Shown: positions 34,880 to 45,050, numbered from the stretch's first letter. The stretch: DNA of 64,000 nt from Chitinophagaceae bacterium (GCA_019638615.1 JAHBTL010000018.1:61345-125344), one strand, 5' to 3'. A program made the numbers and translations. Notes: a model not told the origin generated them from the sequence alone.

Positions 34880-36157
34880 ATGAAAAAGATTTTACTTTCT
34901 TTTTTTCTTCTTTATTTCATCGGTAATTATACAGCAGCACAGGTACTAAAAGCGGACCTTCCCGCTGCGGCTCACGTAGATGGAAAAAGACTGGCACGTA
35001 TTGACGGTCTCATTCAACAATATATAGACAGCGGCTGGATTAACGGTGCAACCGCCATCGTGGCGCGCAACGGGAAAATAATATATCACAAAGGCATTGG
35101 CTATAACGATATCGTTAAAAAAACAGCGCTGCAAAAAGACGCCATCATGCGCATCGCATCACAAACAAAGGCCATTACCAGTGTTGCCGTTATGATGTTG
35201 TACGAAGAAGGTAAGTTTTTACTGGATGAGCCGGTGAGCAGGTATATCCCGGAGTTCAAAAATCCTGTAGTGCTCGATACATTCAACGAGGCAGATACTA
35301 CTTATACCACAGTGCCTGCAAAAAGCGAGATCACTATCAGGCAGCTGCTTACACACACTTCGGGGTTGCATTATGCGCAGATCGGTAATAAAACATTCAA
35401 TGCTATTTATGGCAAGTCCGGTATTGTAGCAGGTATAGGAGTGGGTAAATTAAGGCTGGGAGATGTTATTAAAAAGCTGGGTGGACTGCCGCTGGCCCAC
35501 CAGCCGGGAGAAAAATTTACTTATGGATTAAATACGGATGTTTTGGGTTACCTGGTTGAAGTAGTTTCGGGTATGAGCCTGGCAGGCTTTTTTCAAAAAA
35601 AGATCTTTGAACCATTGGGCATGAAGGATACTTATTTCTACCTGCCTGAGAGCAAAAAAGGACGCCTTGCCACGCTTTACGGTGACGACGAAACCAAGCA
35701 TATTAAAAAATCAGCTTCTTTTAATATCAACGGAACAGTTTATGCAGACTATCCCGGCTCCGACGGAACATACTATTCAGGTGGCGGTGGTTTGTCTTCT
35801 ACCGCGTACGACTACGCGATCTTTATGCAGATGTTATTGAACGGTGGCGTTTATAACGGGCAACGTATACTCTCCAAAAATACGGTGCGTATGATAACCA
35901 GCAACCAGATCGGCGATATTGGCTTCAGCCGCGGCAATGTATTTGGACTGGGCTTTGAGGTAGTAACAGCTAAAGGCAGCTCCTACTCACCATTACCGGA
36001 AGGAACTTTCAGTTGGGGTGGCATGTTCAGCTCTTCGTACTGGATAGACCCTAAAGAAAAAATTGTTGCCCAGTTGTTTTTAAATATATATCCTTTTAGT
36101 CATGGTAATATTCACGACAAATTTAAAGTGCTGGTATACCAGGCTTTAAACGATTAA
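34880..36157 (+). CDS. Exported serine hydrolase, beta-lactamase/class C esterase fold
   Basis: A 425-residue secreted protein (signal MKKILLSFFLLYFIGNYTAAQ) of the penicillin-binding-like hydrolase group. The nucleophile motif SxxK is SQTK at 94-97 in IMRIASQTKAITSVAVMMLYEEGK. LTHTSGLHY and the FTYGLNTDVLGYLVE segment in the Tyr-motif position follow. Such proteins are esterases, D-aminopeptidases or peptidoglycan enzymes; resistance to antibiotics cannot be claimed. An inverted repeat CCGGGTA/TACCCGG (34855-34877) lies just before the ATG. The amidohydrolase gene follows 30 bp downstream. Confidence 0.88.
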   Translation: MKKILLSFFLLYFIGNYTAAQVLKADLPAAAHVDGKRLARIDGLIQQYIDSGWINGATAIVARNGKIIYHKGIGYNDIVKKTALQKDAIMRIASQTKAITSVAVMMLYEEGKFLLDEPVSRYIPEFKNPVVLDTFNEADTTYTTVPAKSEITIRQLLTHTSGLHYAQIGNKTFNAIYGKSGIVAGIGVGKLRLGDVIKKLGGLPLAHQPGEKFTYGLNTDVLGYLVEVVSGMSLAGFFQKKIFEPLGMKDTYFYLPESKKGRLATLYGDDETKHIKKSASFNINGTVYADYPGSDGTYYSGGGGLSSTAYDYAIFMQMLLNGGVYNGQRILSKNTVRMITSNQIGDIGFSRGNVFGLGFEVVTAKGSSYSPLPEGTFSWGGMFSSSYWIDPKEKIVAQLFLNIYPFSHGNIHDKFKVLVYQALND

Positions 36158-36187
36158 AAAATAATCCTTAACAATGAACGACCGGCT

Positions 36188-37273
36188 ATGAAAAGATTTT
36201 TAATAAGTATTTCCGTTTTGGTTGCGCTTTCGGCAGGCGCACAACAAAAATCAATGGATTTTGAAAAGTACGATCCTGTTTCAACACTGGTAGTGCCTGA
36301 GCACAAACCAACCAGGGCCAAATACCCTTTTATAGATGTACACAACCATCAATGGAACCTGTCTGAACAAGCCATTCCATCATTGATAACCGCGATGGAT
36401 AAAATGAACATGGCGGTTATGGTAAACCTCAGCGGGGGTAATGGCAATAAATTAAAGGATATGGCTTCCAGTGTAAAAAAAGCAGCTCCCAAAAGATTCA
36501 TTGTTTTCGCCAATATTGATTTTGGAGGAATAGGTGGCCCTGACTGGACGGCAAAAGCGGTAAAACAACTGGAAGAGGATGTGCGTAATGGCGCCAATGG
36601 GTTGAAGATTTTCAAGAACCTTGGTTTTTCGGTAAAAGACAACAATGGTAAACGTGTAACTGTAGATGATCCCCGCCTGGATGCTGTTTGGGCAAAATGC
36701 GGTGAGCTCAAAATCCCGGTATTGATACACACTGCTGACCCCAGGCCTTTCTGGGATCCGCTGGACGAACATAACGAACGTTGGTTGGAACTGGTGACCC
36801 ATCCCGGCAGAAAAAGAGAGGCGGATAATCCTGAACCCTGGGAGCAATTGATAGAGGAACAGCACCGTATGTTCAAAAAACATTCTACAACCACTTTTAT
36901 AGCAGCCCATTTTGGCTGGTACCCTAACAACCTGCAAAAACTGGGAAGCCAGATGGATGAAATGCCCAATATAGTGGTTGAGTTTGGCGCCGTTATTGCC
37001 GAACTGGGGCGCCAACCCCGTGCGGCCAAACAGTTTTTTGATAAATACCAGGACAGGATCCTTTTTGGAAAAGACAGTTGGGTACCTGATGAATATAATA
37101 CCTATTTCAGGGTGCTTGAAACCCAGGATGAATATTTCCCTTATCATAAAAAATACCATGCCTTCTGGCGCATGTACGGCATGGGGCTGAGTGACGATGT
37201 GCTGAAAAAAGTATATTACAAAAACGCGTTACGTATTATTCCTAATATTGATAAAACCCTGTTCCCGGACTGA
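36188..37273 (+). CDS. Exported amidohydrolase-2 family enzyme
   Basis: A 361-residue protein with a signal peptide (MKRFLISISVLVALSAGAQQ) and a TIM-barrel of the amidohydrolase_2 group. Metal-site motifs are FIDVHNHQW (HxH), PVLIHTADPRPFWDP, FIAAHFGWYPNNL and the late Asp in RILFGKDSWVP. The family includes decarboxylases and lactone hydrolases; the substrate is not evident. It follows the serine hydrolase gene by 30 bp and may share its transcript. Confidence 0.88.
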   Translation: MKRFLISISVLVALSAGAQQKSMDFEKYDPVSTLVVPEHKPTRAKYPFIDVHNHQWNLSEQAIPSLITAMDKMNMAVMVNLSGGNGNKLKDMASSVKKAAPKRFIVFANIDFGGIGGPDWTAKAVKQLEEDVRNGANGLKIFKNLGFSVKDNNGKRVTVDDPRLDAVWAKCGELKIPVLIHTADPRPFWDPLDEHNERWLELVTHPGRKREADNPEPWEQLIEEQHRMFKKHSTTTFIAAHFGWYPNNLQKLGSQMDEMPNIVVEFGAVIAELGRQPRAAKQFFDKYQDRILFGKDSWVPDEYNTYFRVLETQDEYFPYHKKYHAFWRMYGMGLSDDVLKKVYYKNALRIIPNIDKTLFPD

Positions 37274-37325
37274 ATTTTTCCGAATTTACCGTTATCTTGC
37301 ACGTCCTTAAAAAGTTTTGACGATT

Positions 37326-37964
37326 ATGGAGTACAGCAAAATTATTTCTGTAACCGGCTTACCGGGTTTGTTTGAATTGTTAAGTTCCAAGGGCGATGGC
37401 GCTATTGTTCGTTCGCTCGACGATAAGTCTACCCGTTTTGTATCATCGCGGGTACACAATTTTTCGCATCTTGAAAGCATTGAAATATTTACGATACGCG
37501 AGAACGTAAATCTTGCAGATGTTTTTCTTGCCATGCAAAGCAGCGATAAGGCATTGCCCGAGGGTAAAGACAACGCTGCGGTAAAAGTATATTTTGAAGC
37601 AGTGTATCCCGATATGGATTTTGAGCGCGTGTATACCAGCGACATGAAAAAGATAGTTAAATGGCTGGAAATACTAAAGAGGAATAATATTGAAATAAAA
37701 GCCCCTGTGCCTGAACCGGAAGAAGAAACGGCGGCTGCGGAACAGAATGCTGAGCAGGAAACTGCGCCTGAAGCAGAAAAACCCAAAAAGGCCGCTAAAA
37801 AGAAAGAAGCGGCTCCTAAAGAAGAAAAGGAAGATACGAAAGAAGAAGAAATAAAGGCTCCAAAGAAAAAGGCGGCGCCTAAAAAAACGACTGCAACTAA
37901 AAAAGAGGAGAAAGAAGCGGCGCCTAAAAAGAAGGCGGCGCCCAAGAAAAAATCTAAAGAGTAA
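37326..37964 (+). CDS. DUF5606 protein with Lys/Ala/Pro-rich tail
   Basis: A 212-residue cytosolic protein. Residues 1-115 match the small conserved Bacteroidota domain DUF5606 (MEYSKIISVTGLPGLFELLSSKGDGAIVRSL, FSHLESIEIFTI, VYFEAVYPDMDFERVY). The rest is low complexity: acidic PEPEEETAAAEQ followed by many KKAAPKK-type repeats, like histone H1-type or nucleic-acid-binding tails. Function unknown; a DNA- or RNA-linked role is a guess from the tail. The start is ATG 37326 rather than the TTG three codons earlier. Confidence 0.85.
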   Translation: MEYSKIISVTGLPGLFELLSSKGDGAIVRSLDDKSTRFVSSRVHNFSHLESIEIFTIRENVNLADVFLAMQSSDKALPEGKDNAAVKVYFEAVYPDMDFERVYTSDMKKIVKWLEILKRNNIEIKAPVPEPEEETAAAEQNAEQETAPEAEKPKKAAKKKEAAPKEEKEDTKEEEIKAPKKKAAPKKTTATKKEEKEAAPKKKAAPKKKSKE

Positions 37965-38014
37965 CCTGTTACACTTACTTCCTATCGCTTACCACTAAAC
38001 GACGTGTGTTTGTT

Positions 38015-39733
38015 ATGATAAACGCAAGCGCTGATATTCGCAAGATTGAAAGGCATTTTTTGCCCGCTGACTTCCAGGTAACCACATGGGACAAACTGGA
38101 ACCCTACTTTAAAGAGCTTGCAGAAAGACCTATTGAGTCGAAAGCGGCCCTGGAAAAATGGCTGAAGGATTGCAGTGAGATTGAAGCCGTTACCTCAGAA
38201 GATGCCTGCTGGCGGCAGGTGCGCATGACCTGTAATACAGAAAGCGCAGCATTAAGAGATGCTTTTAATTATTTTTATACCGATATACAACCACATATGC
38301 AGTCGTATGTGGATATACTGAATAAAAAGCTTGTTAACTGCACCTATACCAAAGATCTTGACACAGACAGGTATTTTACTTATCTGCGTACTGTAAAAAA
38401 GAACATTGAACTGTTCCGCGAAGAAAATATACCCTTGCTTTCGGAACTAAATGTAATGCAGCAGCAGTACGGAGCCATTGCAGGGAAAATGACGATTGAG
38501 GTAGACGGAAGGGAATATACTTTACAACAGGCATCTAAATTCCTTGAAAACCCCGACAGGTCGGTAAGAGAGGCTGTATACCGGAAAATAAATGAAAGAA
38601 GGCTGCAGGACAAAGACGCGTTGAATGATTTGTTTACCCAACTCGTTCACAAACGCCACCAGGTAGCATTGAATGCGGGTTTCGCCAACTATCGTGATTA
38701 TATTTTTGTTGACAAAGGCCGGTTTGATTACTCAAAGGAAGATTGCTTCAATTTTCACGAAGGAGTAAAGAAATATGTACTGCCGCTGGTAGATATCATC
38801 AACAGGAAAAAGAAAAAGAAACTCGGACTTGATCCGTTAAAGCCCTGGGATACTGAAGCTGAACCCGAAGGAGTGAAGCCTTTAAATCCATTCAAAGATG
38901 GCAAAGAGCTCCTTCAGAAATCCATTGAATGCTTTAACCGGCTTCGTCCTTTTTTTGCAGATTGCCTGCGTAAAATGGATGAGCTGAAGCATCTTGACCT
39001 TGACAGTCGGAAAGGCAAGGCCCCAGGAGGATACAACATGCCTTTGTCAGAAAGTGGCGCTCCCTTTATTTTTATGAATGCCGCCGGACAAATGCACGAT
39101 GTCACCACCATGGTACACGAAGGAGGCCACGCCATCCACTCTTTTTTATCGCATCCGCTAGAGCTTAATTCGTTTAAAGAATATCCTATTGAAATGGCAG
39201 AAGTAGCCAGCATGTCGATGGAATTATTCAGCATGTACTATTGGGATGGCTTTTTTGATAACGCGGATGATCTGGCAAGGGCGAAAGAGCATCAATTGGA
39301 AAGAGTAATAACCGTAATGCCCTGGATAGCCACTATTGATAAATTCCAGCACTGGATATACGAAAATCCGTTCCATACGGTAGAAGAAAGAACATCCAGG
39401 TGGATGGAGATACTACAGGAGTTCTCGTCTACCGAAATAGATTTCAAGGGATTAGAAAAATACCGTGAGTCTGCATGGCAACGTCAATTGCATTTGTTCG
39501 AAGTTCCCTTCTACTACATTGAATACGGAATAGCTCAGTTAGGGGCGATCGGCATGTGGAAGCAGTTCAAAGAAAATAAAGAAAATGCTTTGGATAATTA
39601 CATGAAAGCATTAAGTTTGGGGAGTACAAAAACACTGCCGGAGCTGTATAAAACCGCAGGGCTATCATTCAACTTTTCACCAACCTACATAAAAGAATTA
39701 ATGGAGTTCGTTCATACCGAAATGCCGGCATAG
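38015..39733 (+). CDS. M3 family oligoendopeptidase
   Basis: A 572-residue cytosolic metallopeptidase of the thimet/PepF group, which cleaves short peptides. The zinc motif is MVHEGGHAIH (His368, Glu369, His372), with the third ligand Glu396 in EMAEVASMSMELF. Before it is the typical SGAPFIFMNAAGQMHDVTTM; near the end is PFYYIEYGIAQLGAIGMWK. The length is normal. I use ATG 38015; a GTG three codons upstream is also in frame. A strong terminator follows at 39774-39808. Confidence 0.95.
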   Translation: MINASADIRKIERHFLPADFQVTTWDKLEPYFKELAERPIESKAALEKWLKDCSEIEAVTSEDACWRQVRMTCNTESAALRDAFNYFYTDIQPHMQSYVDILNKKLVNCTYTKDLDTDRYFTYLRTVKKNIELFREENIPLLSELNVMQQQYGAIAGKMTIEVDGREYTLQQASKFLENPDRSVREAVYRKINERRLQDKDALNDLFTQLVHKRHQVALNAGFANYRDYIFVDKGRFDYSKEDCFNFHEGVKKYVLPLVDIINRKKKKKLGLDPLKPWDTEAEPEGVKPLNPFKDGKELLQKSIECFNRLRPFFADCLRKMDELKHLDLDSRKGKAPGGYNMPLSESGAPFIFMNAAGQMHDVTTMVHEGGHAIHSFLSHPLELNSFKEYPIEMAEVASMSMELFSMYYWDGFFDNADDLARAKEHQLERVITVMPWIATIDKFQHWIYENPFHTVEERTSRWMEILQEFSSTEIDFKGLEKYRESAWQRQLHLFEVPFYYIEYGIAQLGAIGMWKQFKENKENALDNYMKALSLGSTKTLPELYKTAGLSFNFSPTYIKELMEFVHTEMPA

Positions 39734-39773
39734 AATAACTTTAAAATAGCTACTAATCAGAGCCTTAACCAAA

Positions 39774-39808
39774 AGTCCCGGTGTTTCCACACCGGGGCTT
39801 TGCTTTTA
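39774..39808 (+). terminator. Rho-independent terminator after the M3 peptidase gene
   Basis: AGTCCCGGTGT (39774-39784), loop TTCC, ACACCGGGGCT (39789-39799), 11 bp with one G-T pair, then a T-rich tract. The rest of the gap to 40003 shows no gene. Confidence 0.85.
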
Positions 39809-40003
39809 TAGTAGCGGCCAATGGCACACCTGCGTCAATCTGCAGGTTCCCTTCTCCCTTTGACCAGTGAAATTGATATGCTAAAAATTTATGAATGCCG
39901 GGGAACAGGCTTACATCCCGGCAGTCAAAATTCAATAAAACTGATGTACATTTATAATGTTGAGCCGCTACAACTATAAGCAATTCATGCCTGACATTTA
40001 AAG

Positions 40004-42364
40004 ATGCTGATAGCTGAAAAAAAATTATTCCTGTGGGCTATAAGCTGTTTCCTGCTTTTCCCCTTAACGGCTGTACCACAGCAACATCCGGATGCCGAAA
40101 CCATTCTTATGGAGCAGGCTACCAACGCATTTTATATCGCTTCACAAAATGCGGACTCTGCTATGCAGTTGGCCAATGAAGCGTATGAGCAGGGAAAAAA
40201 AAGGAAGAGCAAAAAACTGGTGGCCAATGCATCTAATACCATTGGCTGGGTCTACCTGCATAAAGGCCGGCTGGACTCTGCCGCTGCTATGCTTGAAAGA
40301 TCAAAAGAACTTTTTTCTTCGCTGCAAAGCCATGAAGATGTGATAAAAGTGAATATCAACCTGGCAGAAGTACATAACAGGCAACACCAATATGTAGCAG
40401 CCATTGAACGCCTGCTGGAAGCCGATTCAATGAGCAACCAGATAAAACATATTCCGCTGCAGACAGATGTAAAACGACTGATGGGCATTGTGTACAGGCA
40501 AACGGGCGACAATGAAAAAGCGGTATATTATTTCAGGCAGGCCCTGGACGGTTTTGAATGGCAGAAAGATTACCTGCGATATAACAGTACGCTGATCGGT
40601 ATGAGCATATTGTATCGCACCATGAAGCTATACGACAGCAGCTTTGCTGTGCTGCAAAAGGGATTACAAATAGCAGAGCAGCATGGACAGGAGCCTTACC
40701 CTATAGCTATGCTGCATGAAAACCTTGCCGAAACCTATTTTGAAACAAAACAATATGAAGATGCTTTGAAGCATTTTTTTACCGCCTATCATATTTTTAC
40801 GGAGATCAATCACCCTTCCGATATTGCTTACGAATCCTCCTGCATCGGCAAAACATACACCGAACTCAAACAATATCCGCAGGCTGAACCCTACCTGCTG
40901 CAATCTTACCACATGAACGATTCGCTACGGTTTACCAGCCATAAGTTAGATGCCGCCCGCAACCTGGCGGAGATGTACCGCAAATGGGGCCACTGGGAGA
41001 AAGCATACGATTTTTTGCAGGTGTCCAACCGCCTCAAAGACAGTCTTGATATTGCCGCGCAAATAGAAAAGACTACTGAAATAAAAGAAAAGTACGAAAC
41101 GGAGAAAAAGGAGGCACAGATACAATTGCTCCGCGCAAGAAATCAGCAGACAATATGGTGGTTCCTGGCAGCTGTGCTGGCTGTGATCATGGCAGGACTG
41201 CTGTTCTGGCTGCGCAGCTATAAAAGAAGGATCAGGGAAGAAAGGATATTGAATTATTTCGCCACATCGTTGTATAACCAGAATACGGTGGATGATGTGT
41301 TTTGGGATATAGCTAAAAACTGTGTATCAAAACTGGGCTTTGAAGATTGCGTGGTCTACGGTTACGACAGCAACCGCAAAATGCTGGTACAAAAAGCAGC
41401 TTATGGCCCGAAAAATCCTTCAAAGCATATTATTTCCAACCTGATAGAGATACCCTTGGGCAAGGGAATTGTCGGTGCTGTAGCAGCTTCTTTACAACCG
41501 GAGATTGTCAACGACACCTCCAAAGACCCCAGGTATATAGTGGATGATGCTTCCCGGCGCTCCGAAATTACTATTCCCATCCTGCTCGACGGAAAGCTGC
41601 TCGGCATCATTGACTCCGAGCACAGCAGGAAAGGATTTTATACCCAACGGCATGTAAATCTGCTGCAAAAAATAGCCGACACCTGTTCCAAAAAAATAAC
41701 GAAATATTTTGTGGAAGAAAGCCTGCGCAGGCAGATTGCCACCGACCTGCACGATGATATGGGCTCTACCCTCAGCAGCATCAACATCATCAGCAAGCTT
41801 GCTGCAGAAAAGGAAGTTCCGGGAGAATACCTTGTGCGACAGATGCACCGTATAAACGACAACACCCGTAAAATGATGGATAGCCTCGGCGATATGGTAT
41901 GGGCCATTAACCCGGTAAATGATAATACAGACAGCCTCATTGCTAAAATGAAGGAATGGGCAGGAGAAATATGCGAATACGCGGAAGTGGTATTCCGGTT
42001 TGAGGTGAATGCCGATATACTGAACATTCCGATGAATGCCGCTAAGCGAAAAAATATCTTCCTCATTTTCAAGGAAGCGGTGAACAATGCCCTGAAATAC
42101 AGCGGTTGTACGAGAATAATGGCGGGCATCAGGAAAACCGGAACGGGGCAACTGCTGCTGTTTGTGCAGGACAATGGAAAGGGATTCGACGAAGCAGTTG
42201 TTAAAAAAGGGAACGGGCTTAACAATATGAAGGAAAGAGCATTGATGACAGGAGGCAATATTTCCGTTGAAAGTTCCCCGGGCGGCGGCACAACCATCGC
42301 TTTAACGTTTGTTGCTGAAGAAACGCCTGTCCCCATATTTGGGGGGAGCCCCTACATAAAATAA
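40004..42364 (+). CDS. TPR-GAF sensor histidine kinase
   Basis: A 786-residue hybrid sensor. After a signal-like N-terminus (LFLWAISCFLLFPLTAVPQQ) come about seven tetratricopeptide repeats (residues 30-365) that would lie in the periplasm. A membrane helix (WWFLAAVLAVIMAGLLFWL, about 386-404), a GAF domain (about 415-560), a HisKA_3-like helix pair with LHDDMGS (phospho-acceptor His583) and a GHKL ATPase (KEAVNNALKYSG, VQDNGKGFD, GNGLNNMKERA) follow. The regulator gene starts 19 bp downstream, so the two form a two-component system. The TPR ligand is unknown. Confidence 0.93.
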   Translation: MLIAEKKLFLWAISCFLLFPLTAVPQQHPDAETILMEQATNAFYIASQNADSAMQLANEAYEQGKKRKSKKLVANASNTIGWVYLHKGRLDSAAAMLERSKELFSSLQSHEDVIKVNINLAEVHNRQHQYVAAIERLLEADSMSNQIKHIPLQTDVKRLMGIVYRQTGDNEKAVYYFRQALDGFEWQKDYLRYNSTLIGMSILYRTMKLYDSSFAVLQKGLQIAEQHGQEPYPIAMLHENLAETYFETKQYEDALKHFFTAYHIFTEINHPSDIAYESSCIGKTYTELKQYPQAEPYLLQSYHMNDSLRFTSHKLDAARNLAEMYRKWGHWEKAYDFLQVSNRLKDSLDIAAQIEKTTEIKEKYETEKKEAQIQLLRARNQQTIWWFLAAVLAVIMAGLLFWLRSYKRRIREERILNYFATSLYNQNTVDDVFWDIAKNCVSKLGFEDCVVYGYDSNRKMLVQKAAYGPKNPSKHIISNLIEIPLGKGIVGAVAASLQPEIVNDTSKDPRYIVDDASRRSEITIPILLDGKLLGIIDSEHSRKGFYTQRHVNLLQKIADTCSKKITKYFVEESLRRQIATDLHDDMGSTLSSINIISKLAAEKEVPGEYLVRQMHRINDNTRKMMDSLGDMVWAINPVNDNTDSLIAKMKEWAGEICEYAEVVFRFEVNADILNIPMNAAKRKNIFLIFKEAVNNALKYSGCTRIMAGIRKTGTGQLLLFVQDNGKGFDEAVVKKGNGLNNMKERALMTGGNISVESSPGGGTTIALTFVAEETPVPIFGGSPYIK

Positions 42365-42383
42365 TTTTTATTTTGCATCCCAA

Positions 42384-43016
42384 ATGCCGGTAACCGTATG
42401 CATATTTGAAGATAACAAAGCCTTTCGCGGCAGTCTGGAAGAATTATTTTCTTTTTCAGATGATTTCGTGGTGACAGGTTCGTTTGACAGTTACCAGCAC
42501 GCATCAGGGGAAGTGCGCAACAGCAACCCTGATGTGATACTGATGGATATTGATATGCCCGGCATCAGCGGCATTGAAGCAGTAAAACAGATAAGGGACT
42601 TCAACAAAAAGGTAGCCATTATCATGCTTACCGTATTTGATGACAACAAACATGTGCTGGATGCCATTTTTGCCGGTGCTTCAGGGTATTTGCTGAAAAA
42701 ACATGTAGCGGAGAGGCTCATTACCGCCATCAGGGAAGTATTAAATGGGGGTGCTCCTATGAGCCCTGCCATTGCCAAAATGGTGCTGCAATCCATGCAG
42801 CCGCCGCAGGGCGAACCGTTAGACTATCATTTTACTTCCAGGGAAAAAGACATCCTGCAGTTGCTGTGCAAAGGCAACAGCTACAAAATGATCGCCGCAG
42901 AAACCGGGCTGAGTTTTGAAACCATCCGCAGCTATATCAAGCATATCTACGAAAAGCTGCAGGTACATTCCGCCACCGAGGCCGTCTCCAAAGCCATTAA
43001 AGAAAGACTGATTTAG
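42384..43016 (+). CDS. NarL/LuxR-type response regulator
   Basis: A 210-residue regulator: receiver domain VTVCIFEDNKAFRGSLEE with phospho-acceptor Asp55 in ILMDIDMPG, conserved Lys in GYLLKKHVAE, and a C-terminal LuxR helix-turn-helix (FTSREKDILQLLCKGNSYKMIAAETGLSFETIRSYIKHIYEKL). It is the cognate partner of the TPR-GAF kinase 19 bp upstream. Targets are not visible here. Confidence 0.95.
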   Translation: MPVTVCIFEDNKAFRGSLEELFSFSDDFVVTGSFDSYQHASGEVRNSNPDVILMDIDMPGISGIEAVKQIRDFNKKVAIIMLTVFDDNKHVLDAIFAGASGYLLKKHVAERLITAIREVLNGGAPMSPAIAKMVLQSMQPPQGEPLDYHFTSREKDILQLLCKGNSYKMIAAETGLSFETIRSYIKHIYEKLQVHSATEAVSKAIKERLI

Positions 43017-43082
43017 TGGTAAGTGATAAGGAGAATTTGCTCTCTTCCCATTGTGACTTGAGACCTGCAACCTGTTATTTCT

Positions 43083-43132
43083 GATTGCTGATTTTGACGG
43101 AGCGCTAAATCAGCGATCATAAATCAGCAATC
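43083..43132. repeat. Inverted repeat in the gap before the ELWxxDGT gene
   Basis: GATTGCTGATTT (43083-43094) and AAATCAGCAATC (43121-43132) are perfect 12-bp inverse copies; AAATCAGCGATC (43107-43118) is a near-direct repeat. Too far from T-runs for a terminator; probably a dispersed intergenic repeat. Confidence 0.6.
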
Positions 43133-43237
43133 CACCCGGGACCTGCTTCTTACTACTTACGACTTACTACATCCTCACTCATTTTGGGGTTGTAGCTGAA
43201 TTGAAATCACTCAAATTTTACGTTAAAATACTTATGT

Positions 43238-45043
43238 ATGCTACAAAATTTACGCCGCAGCCTTTTGTTGCTTCTTTTCCTGATATTCTGCTTAGCTGCT
43301 TTTCCCCAGGTATCTGCTACTGTTGTAAAAGATATTCACCCCGGTGGTTCGGGCAGCGAACCCAAATTCCTTGCTTTATATAACAATGCTATCTACTTCA
43401 GCGCTGTTGATGGTGTCAATGGCAGGGAGCTGTGGAAATCGGATGGAACTGAAGCCGGAACGGTAATGGTAAAGGATATCAGACCCGGAAGTACAGGATC
43501 TGAACCGGAATGGCTAACCGTGTGTAATGGGCTCCTCTATTTTTCGGCTAACAATGGAGTAAATGGCGGTGAGCTTTGGCGCACCGACGGTTCAGAAGCG
43601 GGAACGGTGATGGTAACCGATCTGACACCAGGCAATAGCACCAATCCGTTTCATTTAACCGATGTAAACGGGGTTCTCTTTTTTGCAATTTCAAATAGTA
43701 ACCCCGTTGTAGCCAATCGCGGACTATGGAAAAGTGATGGTACCGCAGCCGGCACGGTAAAAGTAGCCGGAACCTACAACAATGTGGTAGGGTCAGGGTT
43801 TATCACACCTGCTGACTTAACCAATGTAAACGGGACATTATACTTTAGAGGACAATGGCCAAGCCTTCCGCTCAGTTCTACCTTGTGGAAAAGCGATGGT
43901 ACGGAAGCGGGTACTGTAATGGTTTCAACCAACGTATCAAGGTTTCCTTACGGTATTCAACCTGCCTATCTTGCTGCATTTAATAACGAAGTGTATTTTG
44001 CCGCTGATATAGATACGGAAGGAGGTGCAGCTTTGTGGAAAAGCGATGGCACGGAAGCAGGAACAGTAGTAGTAAAAGATATGGATATCAACGGTACCAA
44101 TGGGGGAGTACAGCATCTCGCAAATATCAACAATACACTATATTTTTCAGGCTTTCCGGGAGCTTCTGCAAATACTGAACTTTGGAAAAGCGATGGTACC
44201 ACGGGTGGTACTATGTTTGTAAAAGATATTAATCCCGGATTGTCTGGTTCTAACTCTTCAAACTTTACAGATCATGCCGGCATGGTTTATTTTGTTGCCA
44301 ACACCACCGATTATGGATATGAAATTTGGCGAACAAATGGAACAGAAACAGGAACTGTATTGGTTGCTAACCTGTATCCGGGAACCGGTAGTACTTTTCC
44401 GAATGTTTCTATAGGCGGCAGGGTGCTTATCGCACTTAATGGTAACCTGTTTTTTCGCGGCTTCCAGGACAATGGACTTGGAGAAGAGTTGTATAGGTTA
44501 AATGAAACCATTTTGCCTGTAGTATGGGAAGACATCGGTATTGCTTGCAAAGAAGGTTTACCACATCTTTACTGGAAGACCGCCATCGAAATAAATACCA
44601 AAGATTTTATTGTTCAGGTCAGCACCGACGCTGTGAGCTGGACGAACGTGGACACCATTGCCGCAGCAGGAAACAGCAGCGCATCTGTTTCGTATCAATA
44701 TATTGGAAACAACACCCGGGGCGCCAGGCATTATTACAGGGTAGTACAAAGAGACCTGGACGGAAAATCAACCTACTCAACCGTATTGAATAATATTTGT
44801 GGAAAAGCAGCAGTGCGTTTAAATATATTTCCAAACCCTGCCGGTAATTTCATCACGCTATCCGGCATTGAAGACAGGGATGTAAGCCGTATTGAAATAT
44901 TTGATGCAGCCGGAAGAAATGTATTGCTATCAGGCAATAAGAAAGCTACTGTTGATATAAGCGTACTGACCAAAGGGCTGTATATTTTACGATTGATAAA
45001 ACCGGATGCTGGCACATTTAGCCTGAGGTTTATAAAACAATAA
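43238..45043 (+). CDS. Secreted ELWxxDGT-repeat protein with T9SS sorting domain
   Basis: A 601-residue secreted protein. A hydrophobic N-terminus (LRRSLLLLLFLIFCLAAFPQ) is followed by at least six repeats of the form ELWKSDGTEAGTVMVKDI, blades of a propeller-like fold. A beta-sandwich-like segment (about 415-520) and a type A T9SS C-terminal domain (LNIFPNPAGNFITLSG to GLYILRLI and LRFIKQ) complete it. It should cross the outer membrane by type IX secretion and be attached or released. The binding target is unknown; the Gly/Asp-rich repeats may bind calcium. Confidence 0.92.
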   Translation: MLQNLRRSLLLLLFLIFCLAAFPQVSATVVKDIHPGGSGSEPKFLALYNNAIYFSAVDGVNGRELWKSDGTEAGTVMVKDIRPGSTGSEPEWLTVCNGLLYFSANNGVNGGELWRTDGSEAGTVMVTDLTPGNSTNPFHLTDVNGVLFFAISNSNPVVANRGLWKSDGTAAGTVKVAGTYNNVVGSGFITPADLTNVNGTLYFRGQWPSLPLSSTLWKSDGTEAGTVMVSTNVSRFPYGIQPAYLAAFNNEVYFAADIDTEGGAALWKSDGTEAGTVVVKDMDINGTNGGVQHLANINNTLYFSGFPGASANTELWKSDGTTGGTMFVKDINPGLSGSNSSNFTDHAGMVYFVANTTDYGYEIWRTNGTETGTVLVANLYPGTGSTFPNVSIGGRVLIALNGNLFFRGFQDNGLGEELYRLNETILPVVWEDIGIACKEGLPHLYWKTAIEINTKDFIVQVSTDAVSWTNVDTIAAAGNSSASVSYQYIGNNTRGARHYYRVVQRDLDGKSTYSTVLNNICGKAAVRLNIFPNPAGNFITLSGIEDRDVSRIEIFDAAGRNVLLSGNKKATVDISVLTKGLYILRLIKPDAGTFSLRFIKQ

Positions 45044-45050
45044 AATCAAA

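Noticed and set aside
34880-36157. Antibiotic-resistance beta-lactamase
   Set aside because: Only the general SxxK fold is shared; esterase and peptidase relatives are far more common in this group.
36349-37029. Open reading frame of 226 codons antisense to the amidohydrolase gene
   Set aside because: The other strand encodes a clear enzyme with signal peptide and metal motifs; the antisense product is low-complexity Ser/Pro-rich.
37307-37945. Open frame of 212 codons antisense to the DUF5606 gene
   Set aside because: Its Phe/Ser/Ala-rich sequence is the mirror of the Lys/Ala/Pro tail on the other strand; no family features.
39765-39983. 72-codon open frame on the minus strand in the gap before the kinase gene
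   Set aside because: It overlaps a strong terminator and has no homology signal or ribosome site I can see.
41492-42336. Two long open frames antisense to the TPR-GAF kinase gene
   Set aside because: They mirror the kinase core motifs exactly and have no protein-like features of their own.
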